From assembly GCA_030159075.1 (NCBI GenBank), contig BROG01000231.1:909939-973938 (forward strand): a stretch of DNA of 64,000 nucleotides, read 5' to 3'. This document shows, piece after piece, positions 23,601 to 31,878 of the stretch; position 1 is the first letter of the stretch, and each line of letters starts with the position of its first letter. Source of the stretch: Atrina japonica. Its lineage: Eukaryota; Mollusca; Bivalvia; Pterioida; Pinnidae. A program made the position numbers and the translations under genes. Under the pieces are notes generated by a model. The model was not told where the DNA came from. It saw nothing but the letters and a program-made list of their open reading frames with translations, and searched no databases.

Positions 23601-23856
23601 TGTGACACCAACGGCCTTTCAGTTTCATTTTCATACTGAAGAATTTGTTGAAACCGAAAGACTCGAACAATTTGATTCTTTGGTATGGTTTATCATCTGA
23701 AGGAATTGTCATCACACGGTGCTGATTTGAACGTCTAAAGATAAGCATATCAAAGCATTCGAGTTGGAAAAAACATTGAAAAGTATTTGCACCGTCATCA
23801 CTGTCTTCTTGTCCAACTACACCAATACCTAGCAAAGGCAAAAGATCGTCAGCCAT
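8505..23856 (-). CDS. CRBN: Cereblon, substrate receptor of CRL4-CRBN E3 ubiquitin ligase
   Basis: Nine minus-strand exons (23856-~23829, 20022-19886, 16748-16546, 15423-15256, 14911-14728, 13833-13768, 12944-12744, 11206-11013, 8679-8505) join in frame to 1,356 nt, 451 aa (human 442). By family knowledge it is the DDB1-bound substrate receptor of CUL4 ligase, in nucleus and cytosol. An acidic N-terminus leads to a Lon-like domain (about residues 55-320) containing [18 protein letters not shown] and KAKGRQRFE, then a C-terminal CULT domain (about 330-440). The CULT zinc cysteines are C335, C338, C402 and C405; the ligand-cage tryptophans W391, W397 and W411 are all present. The position of human Val388 is Ile399 and that of His353 is Gly364. 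The exon-1 donor is not settled: 23829 gives 451 aa, 23793 would add 12 residues in the same phase. Identity is firm. Confidence 0.97.
10128..10424. repeat. 36-bp tandem repeat inside a direct duplication
   Basis: Units with gctatgacattcttctgctg recur at 10208, 10244, 10280, 10316 and 10352. The array is bounded on both sides by the same ~75-bp sequence (10126-10203 and 10350-10425, sharing tgttactacaccagtttact), so it seems to have grown inside a duplicated segment. Confidence 0.9.
10515..10595. repeat. Degenerate ~24-bp tandem repeat
   Basis: Four loose copies of a unit like catgtctccctcgcgtgcat. The same ctccct/agggag word appears in the arms of the adjoining foldback element, so the two may form one repeat complex. 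Confidence 0.6.
10607..10838. mobile_element. Foldback element with internal 29-bp repeats
   Basis: The left arm (10607-10663: aatttattgtcctg, agggagacatgaggatttgt, aaggcaagtcat) returns inverted on the right (10780-10838: atgacttgcctttg, acaaatcctcatgtctccct, caataaattta). Between them a 29-bp unit starting aaggcaagtc recurs at 10652, 10681, 10710 and 10739. No ORF. It is a non-autonomous DNA element or foldback repeat in CRBN intron 8. Confidence 0.75.
11013..11206 (-). CDS. CRBN: CRBN exon 8 (CULT domain, first half)
   Basis: Encodes [10 protein letters not shown] (zinc ligands C335 and C338), [14 protein letters not shown] and [13 protein letters not shown], including the first cage tryptophan W391. 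Confidence 0.97.
11415..11654. repeat. Exact 120-bp tandem duplication
   Basis: The segment from ataggaaataaattgaaatt to cgtcaaaagacaatca occurs twice in a row, apparently with no mismatch over 120 bp. That points to a recent event or an assembly artefact. The duplicated part is the left half of an inverted-repeat element. Confidence 0.92.
11567..11725. mobile_element. Inverted-repeat element, same family as at 37334-37631
   Basis: The left end taaactcttttcacttaatt leads to acagtcctgtaa. The right end, reverse-complemented, reads taaaccctttccacttgact, then actgtcctgtaa. The interior shares gcaaaatgatacagattcc and acgtcaa with the 37-kb element. Its left half is doubled by the 120-bp duplication. 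Confidence 0.65.
12744..12944 (-). CDS. CRBN: CRBN exon 7
   Basis: Encodes [33 protein letters not shown] and [13 protein letters not shown], the helical part that ends the N-terminal half. Phase 0 at the donor (AAG/GTGAGT). Confidence 0.95.
12945..13767. other. CRBN intron 6, mostly minisatellite
   Basis: Dominated by a 20-bp array, then about 300 bp of unique sequence. The next exon begins at 13768. Confidence 0.7.
13045..13452. repeat. 20-bp minisatellite, about 20 copies
   Basis: Tandem copies of caggtgaaaatcactcttaa with variants (gtgggaatca, caatctaaa). Some units are disturbed by small insertions around 13250-13290. Confidence 0.93.
13768..13833 (-). CDS. CRBN: CRBN exon 6
   Basis: A 66-nt exon, found only by splice sites and homology. 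It encodes [20 protein letters not shown] and DP, equal to the human segment ending WPRWLYSLYDAE. Confidence 0.92.
13834..14727. other. CRBN intron 5
   Basis: Unique AT-rich intron. No repeat or coding sequence recognised. Confidence 0.6.
14728..14911 (-). CDS. CRBN: CRBN exon 5
   Basis: Encodes [20 protein letters not shown] and then a variable stretch ending VSMVNNRQ. Human cereblon is also poorly conserved in this segment. Confidence 0.92.
14912..15255. other. CRBN intron 4
   Basis: Short AT-rich intron with GT-AG ends; nothing else seen. Confidence 0.7.
15256..15423 (-). CDS. CRBN: CRBN exon 4
   Basis: Encodes [22 protein letters not shown] and [15 protein letters not shown] of the Lon-like domain. 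Phase 2 to phase 2 junctions fit the neighbouring exons. Confidence 0.95.
15424..16545. other. CRBN intron 3
   Basis: Contains an imperfect local duplication: agccaaatcaagttaaa with aaaatgcttgtaaa occurs near 15843 and again near 15937. Otherwise unique. Confidence 0.6.
16546..16748 (-). CDS. CRBN: CRBN exon 3
   Basis: Acceptor TTTGTAG, donor GTATGC. It encodes [19 protein letters not shown] and [13 protein letters not shown], the first strands of the Lon-like domain, matching human cereblon almost without gaps. A GTG inside the exon can look like an ORF start but is not one. Confidence 0.95.
16799..18505 (+). mobile_element. Composite molluscan repeat ending in a perfect hairpin
   Basis: It starts acaagaggcccatttgggcc, with a second head at 16998 (acaagaggcccatggaccac), then lctcacctgaac-like text (ctcacctgaac). 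Three diverged copies of a ~450-bp module follow; each has a ggatccacc box (near 17309, 17757 and 18288) and a segment like ttttggagaagaagtcg. After a gacagacagactgatggatg tract it ends in a 12-bp perfect stem (agctcacctgaa, 18472-18483, with ttcaggtgagct, 18491-18502) and an A-run. Sequence of this kind is widespread in bivalves. A Helitron/Helentron-like origin is possible but unproven. It lies in CRBN intron 2. Confidence 0.7.
18572..18912. repeat. 64-bp tandem repeat, 5 copies
   Basis: Units containing tgtggcccaacctggaggcc recur at 18592, 18659, 18723, 18787 and 18851. The short ORFs on both strands are by-products of the repeat. Confidence 0.92.
18955..19290. repeat. 56-bp tandem repeat, 6 copies
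   Basis: Units carrying gcaaaactgcctcaaaaatt and gtctttttaaggaaatgaaa follow directly after the 64-bp array at 56-bp spacing. Confidence 0.92.
19291..19885. other. CRBN intron 2, unique part
   Basis: No gene or repeat recognised between the tandem arrays and exon 2. Confidence 0.55.
19886..20022 (-). CDS. CRBN: CRBN exon 2
   Basis: Acceptor ATTTTCAG and donor GTAAGT. It encodes an acidic, Ser-rich stretch ([11 protein letters not shown]) and the conserved [10 protein letters not shown] that precedes the Lon-like domain. Confidence 0.9.
20262..20670 (+). mobile_element. Two-module repeat ending in a hairpin
   Basis: Two ~180-bp modules in tandem share gatctctctgaaaatgtaat or its variant aatctctctg, then aaatttccagtagatccctt and agaaatagcggtaacaaact. 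A gacggacagaccacagatgc tract and a terminal stem (agcctaccatc with gatggtgggct, 20640-20664, one mismatch) followed by an A-run close the element. This is the same end design as at 18472-18502, so both may be mobilised alike. Confidence 0.65.
20975..21066 (-). mobile_element. SINE fragment (3' half)
   Basis: Minus-strand match to the body and tail of the tRNA-derived SINE complete at 39697-39930: ttatgccacactcaatgatt and ggccagtttttgatggtgga. The tRNA head is missing. Confidence 0.7.
21085..21700. repeat. Large inverted repeat cluster with a 71-nt hairpin
   Basis: The left part repeats atcagcactt (21090-21170); the right part repeats its complement, aggtgctgat or close forms (21493-21690). 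Within the right part, 21503-21535 and 21541-21574 form a near-perfect ~33-bp stem (taatccctttgg paired with ccaaagggatta) with the loop cttga, flanked by direct copies of aggtgctgat. It lies in CRBN intron 1; no ORF. Confidence 0.75.
21701..22859. other. CRBN intron 1, unique to weakly repetitive
   Basis: Two related stretches with agctgcgctc (near 22270 and 22833) resemble each other. A loose repeat around ggattagt/acagtctagatatgacag lies at 22500-22640. No coding sequence seen. Confidence 0.5.
22860..23469. mobile_element. hAT-sized non-autonomous DNA transposon
   Basis: A ~594-bp element lies between two copies of ttagttca (22860-22867 and 23462-23469), an 8-bp target duplication. Its ends are long inverted repeats: left aggcgatttaccgaaacaga, and the reverse complement of the right end begins identically. 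The interior is rich in ccgaaaca/tgtttcgg words in both directions. No transposase ORF. The flanks resemble the uninterrupted stretch at 22266-22316. The 8-bp duplication suggests hAT; the family is inferred. Confidence 0.75.
23829..23856 (-). CDS. CRBN: CRBN exon 1 (start)
   Basis: ATG at 23856 opens MADDLLPLL, like the LPLL near the human N-terminus. The next exon needs one leftover base. Donors at 23828 (CTAG/GTATTG), about 23823 and 23792 (GACG/GTGCAA) all fit that phase and all are weak, so the right splice site is uncertain. Confidence 0.7.
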
Positions 23857-24126
23857 CTTTGTTTACATCTCGCATTGGATGTGAAACAACGAGAATATCG
23901 TCATTCAAACATCACATGCCCATATTCATCCAATCAAATTTCAAATCGTGTAGTTTCTCTTTTCATTTCTTCCGGTTCTATTTTTAGACCTATCATTACC
24001 CTAAATGTCATCAGCAAACGAGTGTTGAATGCCATACTGAACACATTCTTGCCAGTAGATAGCCGTTGACATTGGACGAACATATCTGGAGAAAACAGAA
24101 ACACTTACAGTATCTACACTTTCCTG
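23857..24126. promoter_or_regulatory. Divergent promoter region between CRBN and DNAJB9
   Basis: CRBN starts at 23856 on the minus strand. A good plus-strand donor, CTG/GTGAGT after 24126, could end a non-coding first exon of DNAJB9, whose coding exon opens with an acceptor at 27593. If so the two 5' ends are within about 270 bp. No TATA box was picked out. The shared promoter is an inference. Confidence 0.4.
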
Positions 24127-24503
24127 GTGAGTATAACGTCATAGTCAGAGAAATATAGGTAAAATTTGTAAAAGAATTATAACATGTCAATTTTTGATGA
24201 CTGGCATAGTTATCTTACTGACACACTCACACAGTGACACATAATTGATAACATCACTTGCTGTGGCAGCCTTTAAGGAATATTGAATTTTACAACTGCA
24301 GATTATCTCTTCGTTTAATTATTGAAACAATTTTAAACACTAAGTAGGATGAAAACTACAAATTTTAACATTATTTTGTGAAAAACTGATTTATTTGCAC
24401 CTTAATCCTTATGGGGGTGTCTCTTGCACTTTCACAATTGACACAAATTTCAACTGAAATTCTTGTAAACTGAGTATATCTTGCTACACGTAGCTAGTGT
24501 ATT

Positions 24504-25000
24504 GTAACAATCATGGATATATAGACAGATTAACTGTCTAGTCCATCAGGCTAGCTTTTGTGGCTGGAGGTTAGTGTTTATATCCATGTACTGAAGTTAA
24601 GCAATGGTGAGCGTGGTCAGCATCTGGATGGGTGACAATCTAATGTGATGCACTTGGCAAGTTAACATTTGGTGGCAGCAAGAGAGCCTGAAATCCAGGA
24701 GATGCAGCTGAAGGGCAAAGTGTAAGCTGTGGTTTTCATGTTGAACCCACGAAACTTCAGGACAAAGTTTGTCCAGCGGAGGGGGTAGTGTAACAGTCCT
24801 AGATATAGGCAGATTAACTGCCTAGTTCATCAGCTAGCTTTTGTGGCTGGACGATTAGCATTTACAAAATATATATCCATGTACTTAAGTTAAGCAACGA
24901 CGAGTGCAGTCAGCATCTGGATGGGTGACAATCTTATGTGATGTGCACTCGGTATGGCTCCAAAAAATGGGAGGCTGACATACGAGCTCCTTGTTTGAAG
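24504..25000 (+). repeat. 5S-rRNA-derived repeat, two tandem units
   Basis: Two units start gtaacaatc/gtaacagtc at 24504 and 24790 (286-bp period), share tagcttttgtggctgga, and carry a 3' portion of 5S rRNA: gaagttaagcaatgg (24593) and taagttaagcaacga (24885), with catctggatgggtgacaatc. These match the 5S box A (gctaagcaggg) and box C (tggatgggagacc) of the internal promoter. Only part of 5S is present and it is diverged, so it is not a working 5S gene. A SINE3-type or 5S-cluster relic are the two options. Confidence 0.7.
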
Positions 25001-26035
25001 AGTTAAATTTCCATCCCTGGCAATTGGTTACAAGCCAAGAAAAAATCCTGATATCTCAAAAAATAAAAAAGTTACATGGTTTTAAAAATGTATGAATTAC
25101 ATTATTTGTTTTTAGCATAAATCCAAATATATAGAAAAAGTGACCCTACCTTACAACTGGTGCATTTTTGAAGATATTAATTTCAAACTTACAGGATATA
25201 TAGTTGGATGAGACAGGATAAAATTAGAATGGTGAATAACTAGATTAAGATTAAATTAAATATTTTATGTAAAATAAAATACTGTTAATGTCCACATATT
25301 CGACAGAAAACAAGTGTAACACTCTATTTTAAAAGTTCAGTAGAGAAATTTCCTTACCATACGACATTTCATGGAAAAAAGGTTGTCAAATACATCATAT
25401 ATAAGGGATCCCCAAATAATTAAGATGTCCTAGATTAACCACAGTGCAAGCAACTCAAAGTGACGTAACTTTCAGCCATATGTCTTAGACTTTATTTAAT
25501 TTATGACCGGCAGTGCCACCCTGCTAGCTTTGGCATTGCCACTGCAAGAGCAGGAAAAAAAGTGAACTTTGAAGGATCACTCGGCATCAGGCCTTGGGCC
25601 TGCTTATGATATCACAGTTAACATTAAATAGGTTTAGACTTGCAGAACTGTTAACAATTCAGGCCTCAGGGTGTATCACTACTTTAAGTCTTGGTAGTAA
25701 TCCTTTTTGGGATTCTGTCATGGGCCATTTTCTTATGCTGCATTTTACTTTTGCCCCCACTAGAATCTCTTATCAAGCCTTCTTAGTTTTATTACGGAAT
25801 ATTTCAGCTCCGGTAACCTACTCGCTTCAAGAGGACTTGAAATAATATAAATACCTGTTTGGCAATTGATCAATAGGTCATCTATCATTTCTAGACATAT
25901 TTTTCTTTGAACCCAAACATGTTTTTGTTTAAAATCCCAAATAGAAATTGAAATAATATATGTGTATATCACATGTTTATTCTGACTGACACATACTTTT
26001 TGCCAGGGTATGAATGCCGGATTATTTATATCACG

Positions 26036-26290
26036 AATGGGCCTCTGTGGCTGATTGGTTAGACTAAGAGCATTGGTTTTTGAATCATGAAGTTTCTCAT
26101 TTCTGGTTGGTGCAGGTTCGAGTTCAGCTGTAACCTAAGTTGATTTTTGTGAGAAAGTTTGTCAGTTTACTTGTGAAAGGCCGGTGGTCTCTACCCGGGT
26201 ACATTGTAACCAGGTTCTCTCCTCCACCAATAAAAACTGGCTGCCACCATATAACTGAAAAATTGTTGAGTGTGGCATAAAACAAATATC
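26036..26290 (+). mobile_element. tRNA-derived SINE, full length
   Basis: The head gggcctctgtggctgattgg with ttagactaagagc (box A-like) and gcaggttcgagttc (box B) is followed by a body with agttgatttttgtgagaaag, tacccgggtaca and accaataaaaactggctgcc, then gtgtggcataaaaca. It is the same family as the copies near 33928, 39697, 59905 and 61753. Confidence 0.85.
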
Positions 26291-26489
26291 AAATCACATC
26301 CTGTACATCTTTTACATGATCATCTCAACTTGTATTAAAAACTTAACTTGTATTTAGAGGCAATAGTCTGTTCTGTGATGTTATCAAACTTAGGAAGAGC
26401 CATCATAGAATGTAGCCTCTGACACAAATATTAACCTGCCATTCAAACCCAAGCAAAAATTTTCTTGCTCATGCTGAATTGCATGATAT

Positions 26490-26850
26490 CACCATTTGCT
26501 TATTTTGGCAGTAGACAGCTTTATGTACACAATGGCATGTTATCATTTGCTTAGTTTGGCAGTAGACAGCTACATGTACATGCAGATGGCCACATGATGT
26601 CATCATTTGCTTATTTTGGCAGTAGACGGCTATATGTACACATTGGCGTGTTATCATTTGCTTATTTTGGAAGTACCATAGGCAGCTACATGTACACAGT
26701 GGCGTGTTATCATTTACTTATTTTTACAGTAGACAGCTACATGTAGATGGACACATGATGTCATCATTTGCTTATTTTGGCAGTAGACCGCTAAACAATT
26801 ATATGATGTCATCATTTGCTTATTTTGGCAGTAGACAGCAACACAGACTA
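26490..26850. repeat. ~53-bp tandem repeat, 7 diverged copies
   Basis: Units holding catttgcttattttggcagt and agacagctacatgta start near 26493, 26544, 26603, 26655, 26711, 26764 and 26812; spacing varies from 48 to 59 bp. Confidence 0.88.
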
Positions 26851-27603
26851 TAACGTTATTTTACAATTACAATGAATCTTGATATCGTTAGTAAAGCAAA
26901 TTTTAAAAGGGCTTACTGGTACTCATTCAAATTTCATAGACATGGCCTCAGATTAAAAAGTTACTCATAAGTTAAATGGTAAATAATGTGCTTGCAAATA
27001 TTTTGGTGACATATTTCATTGTTACATAATTTTAGGAAAATCTGAACATTATATATCATGTTTGTTTTATTGCATAGTAAGATATCTATGTAATTTGATT
27101 ATTTTGACAGCAGGCAGCTTTATGGAATGCTAAATTTTCAAACCCATGAAATAGTCTTCAAGTGTCACATGACTTACATGTACATGTATATGGGAAATCC
27201 TTGTACATAGGTCATGTATGTTGTGCCACATTAATTAAAATATAAATTTCTAATTATTATGTTAATTCAAGAATTTTAACATTGTAAATTCCTATTGTAT
27301 GGTAGTGTCTGTGATATACATGAAAATGCTTGAAAATTTGTTTTACTGGTACAACTGGTACAAATGTATGTTGATCACAAACTAAACTTAAGATATACAA
27401 TGTACAAAAAATGTATGTAGAATTTTCATCACAGTTTTGATATGACATTAATGAACACAACAACAAAATGTTTAATCTGTTAACACTGGTCTAGTGGAAG
27501 AACATGTACATGCAGCTCTAATATGTCATATATCAATATCAGTAATATCATTCATTGAATTATTGGAAGATATAGAAAATTAATTCATTTCAGGTACATA
27601 AAG

Positions 27604-27820
27604 ATGAAGTGTGAAAACATCATACTATTGTCAGCGTTGTGCAGTATATGGACCTTCAGTTTGTCTCTTGCTAGTAAAGATTACTATAAGATCCTTGGAA
27701 TAAAGAGAAATGCATCAGATAAAGAAATCAAACGTGCCTTCCGAAAACTGGCAGTTAAGTATCATCCTGACAAAAATAAGGAGAAAGATGCAGAACAAAA
27801 ATTTGTTGAGATTGCGAAAG
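27604..27820 (+). CDS. DNAJB9: DNAJB9 coding exon 1
   Basis: Signal peptide and most of the J domain ([23 protein letters not shown]). The donor AAAG/GTTAGC is phase 1. The exon itself begins at 27593 after TTTCAG. Confidence 0.93.
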
Positions 27821-29673
27821 GTTAGCATAAAACTTGACAGGTGAACTTACAAAAAGAATTCTGATGTATATTTTGTATGTTTATCTTTGATTGATGGACA
27901 TATTATGATATTGATATGCCATTGTTCGTTTCCCCAAAAACTAAAATTTGCCTTGATGAATCATTACAAATTTTTTACACAATGTTTGGTTCCATGAAAG
28001 CACCTTTTGAATTTCTGATTTTTTTGGTGACAGAATTATTAGACTTTATTTGTAAAAATTCAATAAAAATTGGACATGTCTGACCATAGATCAAGTTTGG
28101 TAAATAGTTCAATCATTCCTTTTACCTAGAATGGTATTGAAGTATTGTTCCTCACTCCAAAATTATGATCCTTAAGCGTTAATGGAATTTTCTAATGTAG
28201 GCAAGTTATAGCTATTTCTTCAACTTAAGAATTTAATTGTATCAAATAAATTGAATGCGTGATATAGTCAAGTTTTATAGGATAAAATATGTAATTTTCT
28301 TTTTTCTTTAATTGTTATAGACCATATTAGACTGTTGGCAAAGTAAACTTATAGGTGGCCCAGAATGTATATAGTAAATTCAGATAACCTAGCAGGATGG
28401 AGTGAACCCTCTCTTGACATGTTTAATTTGAACATCTTCTAATTGATACAAATGATATAAATAATACAAAATTTGGTTTTCCTTAGCTTATGAAGTTCTG
28501 AGTGACCCAGAGAAAAAGAAGCATTATGATAAATTTGGAGAAGATACTGGAAATAATGGCAATGGAAATGGATTTGGTGGATTTTCTTTCAACATGGATG
28601 ACTTTTTCAAAGGATTTGATGATGCATTTAGTGCTCATAGAAATGGCCACCACAATCATAGGGATGGATTTTCTTTCCATTTTGGTGGTAATAATGGAGG
28701 AAATAGATTCTTTAATTTTGATGATTTATTTGATGATGATGATGAATATGAAGAAGATGAAGATGATGATGATGATGGCTTTTTTGGATTTGGAAATCCA
28801 TTTGGAAATGGTCATGCAATGCATTTTTTTGATGATGATAATGACGATATATTTGGACATTCTGGTCATAACCACTATGATCGGGCACATAACCACGCCC
28901 ATCATGCTCACCACACACATCAAAACATGCACCAAAGACATCATAATATGCATTTGAAAAACAGTGCCAGAATGCATGCTTCTACGCATACTTCAGGTAA
29001 GTTCTAGAACATATTTTATGATCACCAAATTTTCACATCCTTGTTACAATTTGATAGTATTTGTCCAACTTTGGAAAAATAAAATTTTAGAGTTTTAAAA
29101 CAAAATTGAAAAATGCCAACACATATGTTTGGATATAAACTTATTGTGTTGTGCTGTTAGTTTGATATGTGTAAATTACATCACACTAACTTAACAGTAT
29201 TTTCTTCAGATAATTAATTTTGTTTTTTTTTTAATTATTATAGGATATTATTTAGTTCTGAATATTTGAGAAGAACTAGGAGTTTATCTGAAATACACCA
29301 CATGATGAATTTATGATTTATCTTGAAAATAGCTTTGTATGAAATATTTGATGTCATAAATCCAAATAAATTACAAGCATTGGATATACCCCTTACATAC
29401 ACCTTTTAAGAGATTTCAAGTTGTTGTAACCCAGTTGTCTGGAATTTTGACTTGTACATTTTGACATTTTATTCTAATTTGAACATTTGAAGATTTGTCT
29501 TCATGTATTATAATGCTGGAACTTGGTTTACAACAGTAGTTTAGATATATGGATAGTGTGTGCCTAACTGTAAGGAAATCATCCTAACTTTTGTATTTGT
29601 AGGGGGACGAACCTGTCGCACAGTGACACAAAAAATAGGCAACATGGTGACCACACATACCGAGTGTTCATAG
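27604..29673 (+). CDS. DNAJB9: ER-luminal J-domain co-chaperone, DNAJB9/ERdj4-like
   Basis: Three exons (27604-27820, 28487-28996, 29603-29673) join to 798 nt, 265 aa (human DNAJB9 223 aa). An N-terminal hydrophobic signal (residues 1-23) leads into a J domain (26-89) with HPD at 54-56, which by family knowledge stimulates the ATPase of the ER Hsp70 BiP. A Gly/Phe/Asn-rich segment (90-150) follows, then an acidic run (154-169, nearly all Asp/Glu), a His-rich run (194-228), and the DNAJB9-type tail CRTVTQ, GNMVTT, TECS. The tail is what separates it from other ERdj proteins. The acidic and histidine runs are expansions compared with the vertebrate protein; a metal- or calcium-binding role is possible but inferred. 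The ATG follows an acceptor (27592/27593) by 11 bases, so a non-coding upstream exon is expected. Confidence 0.93.
27821..28486. other. DNAJB9 intron
   Basis: AT-rich, GT-AG ends, no other feature. Confidence 0.8.
28487..28996 (+). CDS. DNAJB9: DNAJB9 coding exon 2
   Basis: Acceptor CCTTAG. It completes the J domain ([19 protein letters not shown]) and encodes the Gly/Phe-rich, acidic and His-rich parts. Donor TCAG/GTAAGT. Repetitive gat and cat codons make this exon low in complexity and open in other frames too. Confidence 0.93.
28997..29602. other. DNAJB9 second coding intron
   Basis: AT-rich, GT-AG ends, no other feature. Confidence 0.8.
29603..29673 (+). CDS. DNAJB9: DNAJB9 coding exon 3 (stop)
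   Basis: Too short for an ORF scan. After the acceptor TTTGTAG it reads [20 protein letters not shown] and ECS, then TAG at 29671-29673. This is the DNAJB9-specific C-terminus. Confidence 0.93.
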
Positions 29674-30590
29674 GAGAGGTATCCTCATCGTGACCTTCAT
29701 TATCTGTGATATCAGAGACAACTTTCTTCATTGTTCAGCAGCTACAGACTAACAAATCTATTTAAAAACTAGATATTAAATAGTTTTGATCTAAAGCTTA
29801 GTAGTTTGAATGAGAAAAAAGTTCTAATATTTGTCTCAGAAAAATGAGAAATTCTCTCAACCTTGGGCTTACCTTTTGTTTTATTACTGACTTCCCTGCC
29901 TGTTGTATTGCAATAAGAGTTTTGAAATTTAAGGACGTAGCTGTACTGTGAAATTGTTGTAGAAGAATTTTTAAAAACAGTATGCAGAGGAAGATTACCT
30001 GAAAACTTAGAGTGCTAATTTTTCAGTAGAGTAAAAATTACATCTTGTTTTGTTAATCTACACATAGGAATTATCCACCTGTGGTTTTTACTCCCAAAAG
30101 TAATTTGATAATGTGGTGCCTTCAAGTTACAATGTGGTGGATCTGTTAAATGTTAAATAGCTTATGATAAACACCATTTACATGTATAAACAGCAATTTT
30201 CTTGTACTAGAACAATAAGATTCCTTAAATTAATATTCAAAAAATTTGCTCAATAGATGATGGACAGATATAATACTGTATTGCAAAAACTATTGAAAAA
30301 AATGTATATTTTCATTTATTTTTACATATTTTATTCCATTTGGAAAGTTGTTCTACTTTTGCTTCAAAATTATGTTTGTATCCCATTGGTCACACTTAAA
30401 TTTTCTCTTAGTAATTTGAGATTGTTTTGCATGAAGCAGCAAAAGTCCTCATCATAACATTTCTGGATAGCTGGAATATTTCATTCATTGGTGGTAGTTG
30501 TTTCATAGTGCTAGTTAAAAGTATTATATGTGCTTATACAGTTCAATGTTTCTGTGATGACCACCCATCAAGTTGAATGCCCAGAATTAA

Positions 30591-30823
30591 TACTGTTGAA
30601 TCAGAAAATTTCGTGGGGTTAAAATTTCATTGTTTTAAAGATTAAACAAATTCCTTGACATTAAATTTTGTTGAAATAAAAAGCCTTTAAATATGCAGGA
30701 ACCTTTAACTATAACCAGGTAAAAATAATATAAAATTTCATTATGGTTTAAATTTTGTTGATAAATGAAAACAAAGAAGTAAATGAAATTAAAGCAACAA
30801 TGAAATTTTCTGATTCTGCAGTA
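30591..30823. mobile_element. MITE with TA target duplication
   Basis: Ends: TACTGTTGAATCAGAAAATT at left, and the reverse complement of the right end starts TACTGCAGAATCAGAAAATT. TA at both borders suggests a Tc1/mariner-type family. No ORF. Confidence 0.8.
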
Positions 30824-31525
30824 CATCTACAGATACTGCTTTTGTGTGCCAACATGAGCTGTCTTCAACTGTCTGTACATTTTTTAATATCATGTCATTT
30901 AAGTATCATTTAAACACGTGTCAGCATATTAAATCATGGCCTTGACCCGACTTGAGGTTAAAGAATAATGCCAAGACAGCAAAAATCTTCTCTTGAATTA
31001 AGTTATTTTGTAGAATTCAATAATGATTTGAGTTCAGAATGAACTGCCTTTTGTTTATTGCTCTGTTAATCTGTTGATTTTTTTTTTCTGAACGGTAAAT
31101 TTAATTTTCATTCTGCTTTACATCATTTCATAATATAAATGAATTAACCAAAATATAAATTTAGGAAACATTTGTAAAGGTGTTTGAAAAATAATGGTTT
31201 ATTGGAATATACTTGTAATATGATAAAATATTCTGAAATTAATAGTTTGGAAAGTCATTTCATGCATATATTGTAAAAGCAGATTTTCTAAAACATGTTT
31301 ATGTCTTAGCAGTTTAGATTGAATTGTACTGTTTGCATACAAGTCACAAATACAAATATTATCCCCATATTGATAGATTATCTTTGTTAAGTTTTGGGCA
31401 GTGTTATACTAGAATATTCATACTTTGTGTTTTCTTGGTTTTAAGTTTGTTAGCTAAGACATATTCAAATTTTGTTAGCTGCATATATACATGTACATGT
31501 AAACACATGATTAGTACATATATTG

Positions 31526-31752
31526 TATATTCAGAAAATTTTGTGAGGTTAAAATTTTAATGTTTAAAAAATAAAACAGATTTGTTGACATTAAATTTTA
31601 TTGAAATGAAAAACCTCTGTGTAAATGAACCTATTACTGTTACTAGGTATACTTTATGTAAAATTTCGTCGTGGTTTTAATTTTGTTGATAAATGAAAAC
31701 AACAAAATAAACAAAATTAAAACGACAACAAATTTTTTCTGATTCTACAGTA
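31526..31752. mobile_element. Second copy of the 30591-30823 MITE
   Basis: Same orientation and layout, with diverged sequence: tcagaaaattttgtgaggtt, gttgacattaaattttattg, ttttgttgataaatgaaaac and ctgattctacagta. The outermost left bases are eroded. Confidence 0.78.
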
Positions 31753-31837
31753 ATATAAAAGCAATTTGCGTTATAAAAATGCTGTGCTGTTACTTAAAGT
31801 ATTATGTACGTAATCCCAAAGCTATCCTACATGTACA

Positions 31838-31845
<8 letters not shown>

Positions 31846-31875
<30 letters not shown>
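31846..31875. repeat. (GT)/(TA)n microsatellite
   Basis: A short GT run passes into about 13 TA repeats. Confidence 0.9.

Positions 31876-31878
<3 letters not shown>

Larger units (their letters stand above)
24127..27592. other. Region before the DNAJB9 coding exon (intergenic or 5' intron)
   Basis: Contains a 5S-rRNA-derived repeat, a SINE and a ~53-bp tandem repeat, each listed. The plus ORF at 25594-25845 has no recognisable features. Confidence 0.5.

Noticed and set aside
24591..24640. A 5S rRNA gene
   Set aside because: Only a 3' part of 5S is present and it is diverged and embedded in a longer repeat unit.
28502..28957. 151-codon Met/Asp-rich ORF and minus-strand His/Ile-rich ORFs
   Set aside because: They are shadows of the low-complexity DNAJB9 exon 2 in other frames.
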